Origin: Falciphora oryzae
Lineage: Eukaryota; Ascomycota; Sordariomycetes; Magnaporthales; Magnaporthaceae
NCBI GenBank assembly: GCA_000733355.1
Contig: JNVV01000009.1
Coordinates: forward strand, 721,521 to 785,520
Length of the DNA stretch: 64,000 nt
Direction of reading: 5' to 3'
Shown one piece after another: positions 1 through 11,967 of the stretch. The notes under the pieces were generated by a model. The model was not told the origin of the DNA. It did no database searches and was given only the letters and a program-made list of their open reading frames with translations. Positions within the stretch are counted from its first letter, which is position 1. Each line of letters starts with the position of its first letter. Both the position numbers and the translations under genes were made by a program.

Positions 1-1058
1 ACCGCCGGTGCGGATTTAGCCACCCGAAAGAAGCGCAAGGATCAATGGGTAGAGATGTCTGCAAGCCTTCTCTGTGCTGATCCTGACGGGCAGAGAGGTC
101 GCGTTGTCAAACAGGCTCCCGCCGCGTTTGTTGTGTCAACCAGCCCCGATCGAGACTTGCCTCTCTCCAACCTCTAGCACCTTCCAAGTCTGCTTCATTT
201 TCGAAGTCGGTGCCAACGCGCAACCCGATAACAAAACCACCGATAACAAGTGTTGGGTGTGGGGCTGTGGAGGGCCCGAAACAAAAGTCCACTCTCAATT
301 CTTCCCGGATTGCCCCTTTGTTCAAGTAACAAGCGGCTCGGCAGCAGCACAGGAGAAGCAGCAGAAATACGAACAAAAACAACACGAAGCGTGAAAGAGC
401 AATACATCGTGTCTGTGCTGAGCCCGCCATGCAGCCATTTCTTCACGGGTGGGTTTTCGACCGGCATCCGTTCCGGCAAAGCCTGTGCCAAGTACCGTGC
501 CCCGTCAGCCGGTTCAGCTTCGGCGCTCCAGCGACGCGAGGCGGAGAGAGCCCGGTTCTCCGAAAGCAGAATACATTTGGTCAATATATCCGGCGCAGCC
601 TTCGCCGGAGCAGTGTGGTACGGAGTCCGGAGCACGGGGCGCGGGGCGCAGAGGCAGACCATCGGCGCCCAGATTATTGGGGCCAACCTTGTAGCCAGAG
701 CGGGCAGGGTTTGGCTGTGGTCCGGCAAAGTCCCCGGTGACAGCTGGAGGTGCTCGGTGCTGCGTGACCGTCTCGCTGGGAGCCGAGTCGGGGAAACCCC
801 CGCTCTCCATTTCCCTTGGCAAACGGGGGATGTCCCCGGCGGACCGCAGATTGCGCGGGCATCAGGTGATGGATCCAGTGTTATAAGATGGGGCAGCATT
901 CTAATCAGAGCGACTGGCCCCTGTGTCCACCTCTGTCCAGCAGCTGACTTAGCATTGACAAAGTTCTTCCCCAGCTGTGCATCTTGGCCAGCGTTTACAC
1001 ATTATCGTGCGAGGCTTGCCTGTGCCACGTACGTGCTCGGCTGCTGAAGAACGCCCGT

Positions 1059-1085
1059 GTTGAGAGTTGAGAGTTGAGAGTTGAC
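1059..1085. repeat. Tandem GTTGAGA heptamer, three copies plus a partial
   Basis: Three exact copies of GTTGAGA are followed by GTTGAC. No gene is nearby and the function is unknown. Confidence 0.85.
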
Positions 1086-4000
1086 CAAATGTTGATCAAG
1101 CAAACCTCTCTTTTTCTGCTTTTGTTCTAACAAGCTTTGCCAGCTGGAGTAATATCCCAGCCCCATAAAGCCATATCGTGGTGTACCAAGCCCTACTGTC
1201 AACGGAACAAAAACTTGGACAGAGTTTGGCAGCAGAGTTGTTCGCTGAAAGTTAGGCGCTGAATGCATCAAAACCCTGGATGCGCAGCCACTGGCGGGCG
1301 CGTGCGAGGGAGACATGGTCCGCGCTGTCACCCGGAGATCTGCCGACCTGGAGAATCCGATCTGGATTTCATCGGGAATTCATGTCGCCATGTGAAGTGA
1401 GACGGGGACGGAGTTGTCCGTTATTGGAAGAAATGGGGTTAGGGACCTTGCTGCCCATTTCCCCTTTTGTGGTTTCCTCTCATTGTCCTCACATTTCAAT
1501 CGATTTTATTGCCCCCTGTTATCGGCCCGAGCGCGGCCTGACAGCCAGATCTGGTTGGCCATCTCCACACCTAGGCCCCCCTGCGAGGAAGGCCTCGAGG
1601 CCGAGCAACAAGGCAGGTCTCGAACTGCGGAGAGGCAAGGAGGCCGGCCCCTTACGCATCACGCGCGATTCCGTCCCACCTAGCTGGGCCGTACGCTGTA
1701 CGCGTCCTCTGTTGGCTCCTGCTTGGCCCACGGAAGTGGCAGAGCAAAGCGGCTAGCCTCTCGGAAGAGGTCTCGGCCAGGTGGTGCCGGCGAGCTTGGC
1801 TGGGTCACGGAAACTAGCAGCATTCGTTTGAGAACCGCCTGTGTGGGTTGGGGGATATCGTCACTTGACGCCCTCCGCTGAAGGCTCGCCGAATCCTGCG
1901 ACACCGTCGAGTCCAGATCGGGCGCACAGCTCGCTAACGAGGCAAGGCCGACGTTGCAGCACGCCAGGGGCAGGTAGGGGTAGGTGAGGTGGCCATGTCA
2001 GCAACAAAAGCACAAGATGCGTGGGCCGTATTCTCAGAGAAGCTGTTCTCACGCGGAGTCGGCGGGCGCTGATGGACCCCGTGGAGACCCCGGGAATAGT
2101 TAGCGGCTCATGGATGCGGTTCTTTGGGGTGCATCGTGCGGAGGAAAGTTGACAACCTATGCATAGTTCGAGGTCCGAGGAGAGCAAAACCCTCGCTTAC
2201 AACAGCAAGCAGATAACAAACCCACCCAGTAGCTAAAACTCTGGTTAATTTACATAGCACATGGAGAGAACAAGACTGTTCAATGCTTCCTCCCTCAGTG
2301 ACTGGGCGGGCCGGGTGATGGCTGGCTCGGCCTTAAATCGGTCGGTCTGGTCCGTTCGTGCAGGGACTTGCTGCATGTACCGGCCACCGCTGTGCAGGAT
2401 TGGGCCAACTGGCTCGCTTCGTTGTGCCCGCGTTTGGAATATGGTATGCCCGGCGGAGGCGGCAGCCGTGAGATACCTCGGGCGCACATACAGGCTAATA
2501 ATAATCCGCCGCGGCTGTCTGATACGCGCGTCCTGGACACCGAGTTACATCGGGCTTCGATAGCCGTGGGGAGCACTGTTCGAGCAAGGAGACCAACCGC
2601 CGTATCTAGGTTCCTACCGCCGCCGCTGTGGCCGTTGGGCGCAACCTCGCCTACGATGCCTGCGGTGGGACGAGCTGGGCGCGGCGCAGGGGCTTGCGCG
2701 TGACACTTGTATCAGGAGAGAAACATTGAAAGGATTGGGTTGCGGCGCATTTCCCTTCCACGAGTCTAGACTTCAGCCGCCTTGCCAGTTGCAAGCACTG
2801 CAAGCACAGGAGCAAAGGTCCAGAGCTGACGGGAGCTTTCGAGTCGCTGACGGGCAGAGCGAATAGGACAGCTGACGGGCGCTTGGCGGTGAATAAGTGC
2901 TGCACGGGGATTGATAACGGGCGGTTCGCGTACATCCACTGGTTCTGGGTGCCGGCGCGCGGCGCATGGGAGTCGGCCGACGAGTCCCGATGCGACGCTA
3001 GCGCGCCCGCTGAAGATGGAATTGGAGGTGGGCGACCCGGGTGGCCCGAATTTGCCGTCGAGTCAATTGCAAGAAAAAGCAGATCAGCGCGACATTGGCC
3101 AGATGGGGCCCAGGCAACGGCGGTGGAGTGTCCTGCCTCGTGCCTCTCCGCACAATCCATTCCGTCGTCGCTCCTGCCAACTACGCGCGTTGCTCTTTCC
3201 CCTGAAGATCGCTGACTTTTTCTTCTTCTGCTTTTTTTGCGCCAAGCATGGAACTCCTAAGCAGAAGAATTTTTTCCATCAACTGTTTTTCCCTTTTCAT
3301 GCCCGCACAGCCCGCCCACCAGGCTGAGCTGTTAGACACAAAAGCCATGAATGCGCAACTTCCCCCACCACCCACCTCCAACTGTGGGGGAGATGGTGGG
3401 CGAGCAGGGTCCCCCCAGACGCTCCACACTCCGCCCACACAAACTCCGCATCGAGCTCAAACAACATCTGCTGGAAACGGCCCTTTTATTGCCCTGGCCC
3501 AGGGTTGCCAGACCCAATCGCTGCATTCTTCTCCGGGCCTCGGGAGAGGCACTGGACAAGACGAGGCCGACTGGATTTCCTGCCCCTTCCCCTAGACCCT
3601 AGCCGAGGAAGGAAGCGGAGAAACCACGAGGACGCTGCGACGTGCCTACCCGTCCAGTGGTACGTTGTTACGGTGGCCGCCGACGCGCACGATGGGCGGC
3701 TCGCCAACAAACTACGGCAAGAGGGGAAGGCGGTGTCTCCCGGCTCACCTTCACTCCGCCATCAGGCGTTGGCGATGTGTTTGCTGTCATGAATGAGTCG
3801 GAGGCTTTGGCCACGCAGTCACTAACAAACTCGGGCAAAGTCTTGGCAGCGAGTGACGTGACTAACGCCGTAACGGCAACCGTCAACCACCTAGGGTGAC
3901 GGGTAGACTACGCCCACTCGGGTGAGAATCGCTGTCCAGCATCCCATGTGGCAGCGTGGCATGTCGATGGATGGGATGGGGATCGTCCCTGAGCCCGTGC

Positions 4001-4995
4001 GTACGTGCTTGCTTTCGATTTCGATTGACAACAGCGAAGGCATCGACAGCTCCCCGGAAGTTCGTGCCCTTGGGCCAAAGAAAGCCAAAAGATCAAGGTA
4101 CAGGGTAAAAGAAAACAAACATCTGTCTGATGCAGTGGCCAGCCATCCATCCCGTCCCACATCGTTTGCATTCCACGGGTCATCCGTGCCCGCATCGGCC
4201 CCATCTTCAATCTTTGACTGGGATGCGTACCTGGTCGTGCTTCGAAAAGTTTGTCAACCTTTTCGTACCCGAGGAAGAAGCGAGAGGGATGATGAGGATG
4301 GGGAATTTTTTTTTTTTCTTTTTTTTTTTTTTTTCTGATTCACCTTTCTCTGCTCATTCTATTCTTCGCCTCACATCTCCACACCACTTTACCACTTCAC
4401 CTTTTTTTTCTTATTGCTATGCGGACTGGCTTCTTGTGCGGCCCTCGAGCAAGATTCCACAGCGTCCTTCGGAACAGCCCTAGGCCCAAACAGGAGGTAT
4501 CTCCTCGCCTGCCACCGGGTAGGATAAGCACATCTAGCCGGATACCTAGGCTGCCTCCCGGGCGGCCTGCAAGCACCAAAGCAGCCACCCAGCCTGGCCG
4601 CTGCACGCCAACACGCCCAGGACCCAGCCGGCGTCCCTTCGGCGATTTAAGCACAAACTCGATCCGCAGGCTGAACACGGGGCCCTGTTGGAGCTAGCAG
4701 CCCACCTGCATAGCATACCATCTCCCTGCTGCTTCCCCAAAACCCACAGCAAAGAGTGGGTGGTGTGGAACTGTGGGGATCTAGAAGCGCGGGTAACATC
4801 TGGTGGGTAACCCTGGCGCTTCCCTTTTCTGCTTCTCGTAGCTGGGCCATGGGCCGAGCAGAAGAGCACGAGGTCCGAAAATGTTTTCCTGCCCTGCGTC
4901 CAGACAACAGGCGCGGAGACCTGGGCCCGCCTGCGGCCCACCCCCTGTTGCTGTACCTCCCCATGTACCCCTTTCGGCCCTTCCCCGTCCCATTG

Positions 4996-5015
4996 TGTCG
5001 TGTCGTGTCGTGTCG
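4996..5015. repeat. TGTCG x4 tandem array upstream of the sugar transporter
   Basis: Four perfect copies of the pentamer TGTCG lie about 430 nt upstream of the transporter start codon and about 275 nt upstream of its TATA-like element. Confidence 0.85.
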
Positions 5016-5288
5016 GACTGCTGGTCGACCTCACACGTTCCTCCTCGCGGTTTAATTTGCCAGGAGTGGAGGGCCATCGGCCCCATCGCTTTGTTTTATT
5101 TGCTGAGCAGAGCAAGAAGGCAGAGAGAAAAAAAAAAGGTTCCTCTGCCTTCGTGTGGTGACGGCCGGGGCGTGCGCTTAATCTTCTACCCCCTACGCCT
5201 CCGCTCCCCCATTCGGACCTGCTGCCCGCTGTCATGACCCTATAGCTTGCCGCGTCCATATTGCTTTGCCCCCACCCGACTTATACAC

Positions 5289-5297
5289 CTATATATT
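5289..5297 (+). promoter_or_regulatory. TATA-like element of the sugar transporter gene
   Basis: CTATATATT lies about 150 nt before the start codon at 5445. The sequence between is CT-rich and has no ATG, which suits a short clean leader. Confidence 0.55.
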
Positions 5298-5444
5298 CCA
5301 CCCGCCCTCCTCCTCCTCCGTGCGTCTTGGCTCTCCTTTCTTCCCTGTGTGCTCCCACCCACGTCTCTCTAACCAGTCCGACATACTGAGCAGCGTTTTG
5401 CAGTCGAGACCTCCTCCCAGAGCTCAAGCAACAAACGACACAAG

Positions 5445-7266
5445 ATGGCTGGCGGCGGTGTTGAGCCCGTTCAGGGCACGGCCGACGTCGCGAGGATCGA
5501 GGCGCCTATCACCATCAAGGCGTACCTCATCTGCGCCTTTGCCGCCTTTGGTGGTATCTTCTTCGGTTATGATACCGTTAGTACAACCCTGTCCCTTGCT
5601 CTCTGACCATGCCAGGCTCGATGAACTGCTGTCTAACACTGTCATATCCACGGACTATAGGGCTGGATGGGTGGCGTGCTCGGCATGCCCTACTTCATCA
5701 CCCAGTACACCGGCCACCAGTTCGACTACGCCAAGATGGAACCCATTGGTGTCTCCAAGGAGGATTTCGTTATCCCTGATGCCATGAAGTCTCTCATGAC
5801 TTCGATCCTGTCCGCTGGTACTTTCTTCGGTGCTCTGATTGTAAGTCATACCTCAATGCCTGCAGACGCAGTGCTGCCTCGCTGTCCGAAACGGGGACTA
5901 ACCGGTGGGGCAACCACAACAGGCTGGTGATATCGCCGACTTCATTGGTCGTCGCCCTACCATCATCATGGGCTGCGCTGTCTTCTGCGTCGGCTGTGTT
6001 CTCCAGATTGCCAGCACCAACCAGGAGGCTCTCTTCGTTCTTGGCCGCCTGGTCGCCGGTCTCGGTGTCGGCTTCATCTCGGCCATCATCATCCTGTACA
6101 TGTCCGAGATCGCGCCCAAGAAGGTCCGTGGTGCCATGGTTTCGGGCTACCAGTTCTGCATCACCATCGGTATCCTGCTCGCCAACTGCGTCGTCTACGC
6201 CACCAAGGACCGCAGCGACACTGGCTCGTACCGCATCCCCGTCGGCATCCAGTTCCTCTGGGCCATCATCCTGGCCACCGGTCTCTTCCTCCTGCCCGAG
6301 TCCCCGCGTTACCACGTTAAGAAGGGCAATGTTGAGCAGGCCGCCCAGGCCCTCGCTCGCATCCGTGGCCAGCCCGTTGAGTCGGACTACATCCGCGACG
6401 AGCTTGCCGAGATCGTTGCCAACCACGAGTACGAGACGGCCCACATCCCGCAGACCAGCTACGTCGGCTCGTGGCTCGCCTGCTTCAAGGGCAGCATCCT
6501 CAAGGGCAACTCCAACCTGCGCCGCACGCTCCTGGGCAGCGGCATGCAGATGATGCAGCAGCTCACCGGCATCAACTTCATCTTCTACTTCGGAACCCCC
6601 TTCTTCCAGCAGCTCGGCACCATCCAGAACCCCTTCCTGATGTCGCTTGTCACCACCCTCGTCAACGTCTGCTCCACCCCGATCTCGTTCTGGTCGATTG
6701 AGAAGTTCGGTCGTCGCTTCCTGCTCATCTACGGTGCCATGGGCATGATCATTGCCCAGTACATCGTCGGTATCCTCGGTGTCACCGCCGGCCGCCCCGA
6801 GGCCAACAACGACAACGCCGTCAAGGCCATGATCGCCTTCATCTGCATCAACATCATGTTCTTCGCCATCACCTGGGGTCCCACCGCCTGGGTCATTGTC
6901 GGCGAGTGCTTCCCGCTCACCATCCGCTCGCGCGGTGTCGGTATCTCGACCGCCTCCAACTGGTTCTGGAACTGCATCATCGGCGTCATCACCCCCTACA
7001 TGGTTGGCAACAGCCAGGGCTCGGCCAACCTGGGCCCCAAGGTGTTCTTCATCTGGGGCACCCTGTGCTGCGTCTCCCTCGCCTTTGCCTACTTCCTCGT
7101 CCCCGAGATGAAGGGCCTGTCCCTCGAGCAGGTCGACCGCATGCTGGAGGAGACCACCCCCCGCAAGTCCAAGAGCTGGATCCCCACCACCACCTTCGCC
7201 GCCGAGATGGGTCACACCGGGGGCGAGAAGTCTGGTCTGGAGGCCAGCAAGGTCGAGGAGGTCTAA
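5445..7266 (+). CDS. MFS sugar porter, probable hexose transporter
   Basis: Proposed model: exons 5445-5576, 5661-5840 and 5923-7266, giving 551 aa. Both introns (84 and 82 nt) are phase 0, with donors GTTAGT and GTAAGT. The product reads as a 12-helix plasma-membrane sugar porter of the major facilitator superfamily. Visible signatures are GYDTGWMGGVLGM at the end of helix 1 (about residues 41-53), GDIADFIGRRP after helix 2 (about 106-116), PESPR before the central loop (229-233), QQLTGIN in helix 7 (about 315), EKFGRR (about 360) and PEMKG after helix 12. The acidic tail is cytosolic in this family. The family normally imports glucose or related monosaccharides by facilitated diffusion or proton symport; the exact substrate cannot be read from sequence. 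The start follows a CT-rich, ATG-free leader. A 473-codon open frame on the other strand is only a shadow of this gene. Confidence 0.93.
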
Positions 7267-7565
7267 GCTTGGAGCGTGCTCTTTTCCGTCGCGTTCCTCT
7301 CTATTACTGTCCGATGTTCGTTACGTGACTCTCGGAGCTGCGTTGACAGCGGGACTAAAATAGATGACGGGGACAGACAATCCCACACATACACTACTTT
7401 AAACATAATGCCATCTAACCTAGGCGGCGGGTATTTGGATCGGGGAAAGCGATTCGGTTTACTTCGGCGCTTTTTTGTTTGGAGGGGAGGCGGTTCTCCC
7501 AATCCCCATGCCTTGCATGATGCCTCTTTCCTTGTCTACCCCTAGTGTTTTTCTTTAAAGTACCA

Positions 7566-7571
7566 AATAAA
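7566..7571 (+). terminator. AATAAA polyadenylation signal of the transporter gene
   Basis: Two overlapping AATAAA-like hexamers occur in an A-rich stretch about 300 nt after the stop codon. Confidence 0.5.
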
Positions 7572-8294
7572 ATAAAGATTCAAATCGAAAAACACCGAGC
7601 CCCTGTCCTCCACCACCAAAAATTGCATTGAAGTGGTTTTGCTAAATGACCAATTTCCCGACTGACCCAATGACGACATCCGTCAAGCTAGGCTCCCTGT
7701 TTTGCGTCGATGACAAGCTAGAACAACGCCAATTGCTTCGGCATCTTGTGCAGGCGCCTCCGAACCTTTGAGCTGTGCTGGGCAAGAGGAGGCTGGAAGT
7801 GAACTCTGATGTACTGGCCAAAGGCTGCTCGGACCGAATTGATGACGTCCTTTTCTAGCCTCCTCCAGCATTGCCCCTTTACTTGGACCAACAACGTCGT
7901 CGTCTTCGCGACTTTCCGATCCTGACACAGATGAATAATTTCTTCCCCATTCGCCTCCTTTCCAGGCTCGGCTTGGCCGAAAGAAGCACTCCCAGACCAA
8001 CCAAGCTCTCCGATGCGGTGCGATCGGCGAGGCTTCGGCACTTGCTTGGTCGCCCAAGCTTCCAGAACGCGCATTGGCGCCAGGATTGCCATTTTTCCAT
8101 GGTCGTGTTCACGATTTGGGAAAGGGGAAGAAAACCGTGACAGCATGGCTGCTCCATTCCAAGTCACATGATAGATCTCAAGTTGGTCAGCTAAACAAAG
8201 ATGATGCTATCGCCATGCTTAAATTCTGCACAAAATGGACGAAAAACACGGTGGTCAATAAACCCAAAACCGGCAAAAATGCAATTCCAACCCC

Positions 8295-8993
8295 CTAAAC
8301 AGAGTAGTCCGGCGGGTTCGCCTCGACCACGGGCGTCGGGTCCGTCGACCTGAGAAACACCAGCACCTCGTACACCGACTTTGCGATGTCCAACGACCGA
8401 CAGCTCCAGTCGCCGCTCGACCACATCCCCGTAATCAGATTGTCGTAAATAACGACCGCGATGAAGCGCACGATGTGGTCGTCGATGGTCCAGTCGCGCT
8501 TGTCCGGGTAGTGCAGCAGGTACTTTGGCGACTTGTTCTTGACGGCGTCCTTGCCCTGCTGCGCCGCCTTCGCCTTGTCGATCTCCTCGCCGGCCGATTT
8601 GGGCGGTAAAGGGGCGGCCCTGGGCGAGTCGCGCCGGAACTCGAGCCACGAGCCCCGGACCTGGGGGCTGCGCAGCCAGGCCTGGAACTGCGCGCCGTCC
8701 TTGAAGGTGAAGAGCTCGAGGATCAGGCGCTCGTGCTGCTTGGTGAGGAGGGAGAGCATTTGCATCTGCTGCTGTGTCTGCTGGGATGAGGCGGTGCCGC
8801 CCTGGTTGGGGTGGGAGGGCGGTTCTGGCTGGCCCATCCTGCTGTTGCTGCTGCCGCTGGCGTCTTGGTCGTCGTCGTAGGGATAGGGGAAGAGCTCTTC
8901 GAAGGTGTTGGCGTTGATCACCAGGGGTGTCCACTCACCGTCGGCGGCTCGCGATGCGTGGGATCCTGCTTCTTTGGATTCGTTGCAGCCCAT
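8295..8993 (-). CDS. Unrecognised 232-aa protein with MGC acylation motif
   Basis: An intronless frame of 232 aa that I do not recognise as a named family. It begins MGCNESKE. Gly2 with Cys3 and Ser6 fits the pattern for N-myristoylation plus palmitoylation, which would place the protein on the cytosolic face of a membrane. Residues of about 50-80 are a low-complexity linker rich in Ser, Pro and Gln (SSQQTQQQMQ). The rest looks folded: a segment around FTFKDGAQFQAWLRSPQVRG, a charged stretch with KAKAAQQGKDAVKNK, then a hydrophobic core (VRFIAVVIYDNLI) and a C-terminal half with MWSSGDWSC. A TATA box about 190 nt upstream supports this start. The gene converges on the sugar transporter and diverges from the BTB-bromodomain gene. 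That it is a gene is fairly sure; its function is unknown. Confidence 0.75.
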   Translation of the reverse strand: MGCNESKEAGSHASRAADGEWTPLVINANTFEELFPYPYDDDQDASGSSNSRMGQPEPPSHPNQGGTASSQQTQQQMQMLSLLTKQHERLILELFTFKDGAQFQAWLRSPQVRGSWLEFRRDSPRAAPLPPKSAGEEIDKAKAAQQGKDAVKNKSPKYLLHYPDKRDWTIDDHIVRFIAVVIYDNLITGMWSSGDWSCRSLDIAKSVYEVLVFLRSTDPTPVVEANPPDYSV

Positions 8994-9124
8994 CTGGCGT
9001 GGATGCGAGGGACGGTGGGAGTTGGAGTTCTTTAAAAGTTGCGGGGGATTTTGTAGAGGAGACCCAGCTATCCGCTTACGGCTTTGTGATGACGGTCCAG
9101 TGACCAGGAGCTAGAGGCAGGGCT

Positions 9125-9176
9125 GGCGGCTAACGATGTGGTCTCAGGCCGGCGGCTAACAACGTGGTCGCAGGCT
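9125..9176. repeat. Adjacent 26-nt tandem duplication in a promoter leader
   Basis: Two directly abutting copies (9125-9150 and 9151-9176) of a 26-mer beginning GGCGGCTAAC differ at four positions. They lie between the TATA-like element at 9184 and the start codon of the minus-strand gene at 8993. Confidence 0.8.
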
Positions 9177-9183
9177 AGGAGCG

Positions 9184-9190
9184 ATATATA
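9184..9190 (-). promoter_or_regulatory. TATA box of the MGC-motif gene
   Basis: TATATAT on the minus strand lies about 190 nt before the start codon at 8993. Confidence 0.5.
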
Positions 9191-10470
9191 GATGCCCGAC
9201 CTGCCTCCTCTCCCAGATACGGACCCGCAGACATGCAAGCGCAAATAGTCGGTCATCCTATCTTAGGGTCGTGCGACGCTGGAGGCCGCCCCGACATCAG
9301 CCAGCACATCGCTCTCGCCAACCCCGCGCCCAGCATCAGCCGCTCGTTGGGCTAGGCAGTGGGTAAGGCTCAGCGTTCTCTGCCCAATAGGATTCATGGG
9401 CAGAGCACCCCGCACGCGTCATCAGCATGCACATAGGGATCCTGCGGGTAGGTGGACAGCAGGCAAATACGCGTGCTTCACTGCAAGAAACACCTGGGAA
9501 ACCTCTCATGCGGGCACGCATGTGCATCATGGAGCGCACGGGCTTTCGTGGACAGACCCACTCGATCAATCCGATCCACCACAGCTGTGGCTGCTTGCGC
9601 GCTGTTGCTCCCCTGGAGAAATCAAACGTCGCGGAGATTGTGGCTGGTGAATTTTCCTGCCACGCGCATTCAGCGGAAAGCATGGCCCTTTTCGCGACTG
9701 GAGCTTCTCAGCCTCAAGCCGTCCGCCGCGATCACGACCCGAGTTTGGACAGCACTCATTCAAAGCCTGCGACTCACGCAACCGATCTCCTTGTGCTCAA
9801 CCCGGCCTTGACGCGGCTCATTCATTGCGGGAGGACCGCTGAGAGCTTTTGCTTACCATCCAATTGGCTGGGACTGTTCACTGCTTGACTCGGCGGGTCA
9901 TTCTCACTCTGCAGCTGCCACGCTTGAGTGAGAGGAGGCCCTTTTTTGAGATCATCCTGGGATTGGCCAGGGCCTGCATCTCATGCGCCTGGCGGCGTGA
10001 AGTCTCGAGAGAGAAGGCAGAACGGGTTGGTCTCTCTTTTTTTTCTTCTTCGCTCATACGACCAAGCAGGGGTGAAAAGCTTTTCCTTGCTTTTTCCTTA
10101 CTTTTTCCCCCGTTCGTTTGTTTGTCTGACGCGAGCAGCTCACTGCCTATGCGCATTCAGCCTCATCTCTTCCTCACCCTCCCAGCCAGCCTTATCATCA
10201 CCTCACCTTGGCTCACCGTGTCTGCCACTTCCCCCACATTTTATTCTACCCGTCTCGTCTCATGTCCGGCTGCAGACACCTACCATTCCTTGCCACTCAT
10301 TTCCCTCTGACCCAGCCGCCGTTGTCCCCGGATGAAGCCCCAAAACACCGCCGCCTTCGCTTTGACTTGGCATCCATCACCACCTTTGCTTGGCCCGCTC
10401 CTTCATCCCGCATCTCGACCTGATAATATAGTCACCCCCTAGTCAGCGTCAGCAATCGCGACATTGAAAC
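9191..10470. other. Divergent intergenic region
   Basis: This is the shared upstream region of the MGC-motif gene (-) and the BTB-bromodomain gene (+). The last 450 nt are CT-rich, as in fungal leaders. At least two ATGs (near 10262 and 10332) lie in the presumed leader of the BTB-bromodomain gene, so short upstream reading frames are possible. No gene is seen. Confidence 0.6.
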
Positions 10471-11967
10471 ATGGCTAACGGGCCGTCGGGTGAAGACGAG
10501 ATGGCGACAAATCACCGCACAAACGGCCACGCCGACAACGGCCATGTCGTCGACCTCGAGTCTCCCGGCGCCGGAGGTGCTGGTGCTGCCCCCGCTGCCC
10601 CATACAAGTTCACATGGCTGTAAGATCCCATCCTCCCATAACATGTCGCACGTCTCACCCGCTCATGCGCGCACCCGCTCCAGAGACCCTCACCCCATCT
10701 TCGTCATCATCTTGGTTGGCCCGGGTGAGCAGCCGTTTGGCATCCAGAAGGACTTCCTGTGCGCCAAGTCGACCTACTTCCGGAACCACTTTGAGCGGAA
10801 CCAGCAGGAGCAGATCGAGCATGTGGTCCACCTGCCCAAGACGCCCGTCGAGGTCTTCGCGTGCGCGCAGAACTTCATCTACACGGGCAAGGTCTTCCCC
10901 ACCATCGAGGACCTGCCGTCGTACGACATCCTGATCGGCGCCTGGAAGCTGGGCCACGAGCTCGGCATCGACGGCCTCTGCGACGCCACCCTCGGCGCCA
11001 TGAACGAGTGCCGCCGCGTCACCCAGCACATCCCCGCCACCCCCTTGCTTGTCCAGGTCTGGAAGGACACCCCCGAGGGCTCCTCGATCCGCAAGCTGCT
11101 GCTCGAGTGGGCCGCCGAGTACATGCGCTCCTCGGACTCACGCGCCGAGTTCGCGCGCTCCCTGCCCCAGGAGGTCCTGAGCGAGCTCGTCGTCGCCATG
11201 AGCTCCATCGAGGTCCCTCCTCCAGCCGCAAACCACCACAACCACGCGGCCCCGCCCGTCTCGCCCGAGATGGCCCCGGCGGTCCCCAACAACCACCATC
11301 ACCATCGCAAGAACGTGCACTATGTCGACGACGCCGGCGAGATTGAGGAGGTCACTGCGCGCCCGGTCAAGCGCCACCGCCACTCGGACGTGCTGCCTAA
11401 CGGACACGCCGCCGGGTCGTCGCGCCCCGGCCCGGCCGCCAAGAAACCCCGCGCCTCGCTGCCGGCAAACACCCGGGCGACGCCGGGCCCCAAGCGCCGC
11501 ATCTCTGCGCTGAGCGCGAACCAGAACTACTCGACCGAGCAGAAGCTGGAGTTTTGCGCCGATCTGTTGACGCGAATGCTGTCCGGTCCAGGTAGGGAAA
11601 CAAAACATGGCTCCCTCGCACGCTTCGTCCCGTTTGCTGACTTCCTCCCCCACAAGGCTTCTGGACCCGCCTGGTCGGCCCTTTCAAGGAGGCCGTGGAC
11701 CCCGTCAGGGACGAGGTGCCCGACTACCTGACGCGCATCAAGCGGCCCATGGACCTGGGCACGATGAAGGCCAAGATGGACGCGCGGGGGTACAAGAGCG
11801 AGGTCGAGTTCCTCGAGGACATGCACCAGATCTTCACAAACTGCTACACGTACTGGACCAAGAAGGACCCCATGTGGGGCGCCTGTGAGAAGCTCGAGAA
11901 GACGTTTGAGGAGAAGTACTCACAGATGAACAAGTGGATCGCCAAGATGGAGGGCGTCGAGTCTTGA
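10471..11967 (+). CDS. BTB/POZ-bromodomain fusion protein
   Basis: Proposed model: exons 10471-10619, 10684-11591 and 11657-11967, giving 455 aa. The introns are 64 and 65 nt and all phases close. Residues of about 50-155 form a BTB/POZ domain (HPIFVIILVGPGEQPFGI, KDFLCAKSTYFRNHF, VHLPKTPVEVFACAQNFIYTG), followed by a helical extension to about 250. A disordered linker follows, rich in His and Pro and carrying basic clusters (PVKRHRH, KKPRAS, PKRRIS) that may be nuclear localisation signals. The C-terminal 110 residues are a bromodomain: an FWTRLVGPF shelf, IKRPMDLGTMKAKM in the ZA region and FTNCYTYW, which holds the conserved acetyl-lysine-binding Asn. BTB domains self-associate, so the likely role is an oligomeric reader of acetylated chromatin. 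I infer a nuclear role; no specific complex can be named. Confidence 0.9.

Larger units (their letters stand above)
1..5288. other. Intergenic region, no recognisable gene
   Basis: I see no reading frame with a recognisable protein family on either strand. The open frames here are GC-driven and low in complexity. The stretch contains a heptamer array near 1059, a T12-C-TT-T16 tract at 4306-4334 and a pentamer array at 4996-5015. The last kilobase is presumably the promoter of the sugar transporter that starts at 5445. Confidence 0.6.

Noticed and set aside
5794..7215. 473-codon antisense frame across the hexose transporter
   Set aside because: A Gly/Asp/Glu-rich shadow of a GC3-biased gene. 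The sense strand carries unmistakable sugar porter motifs.
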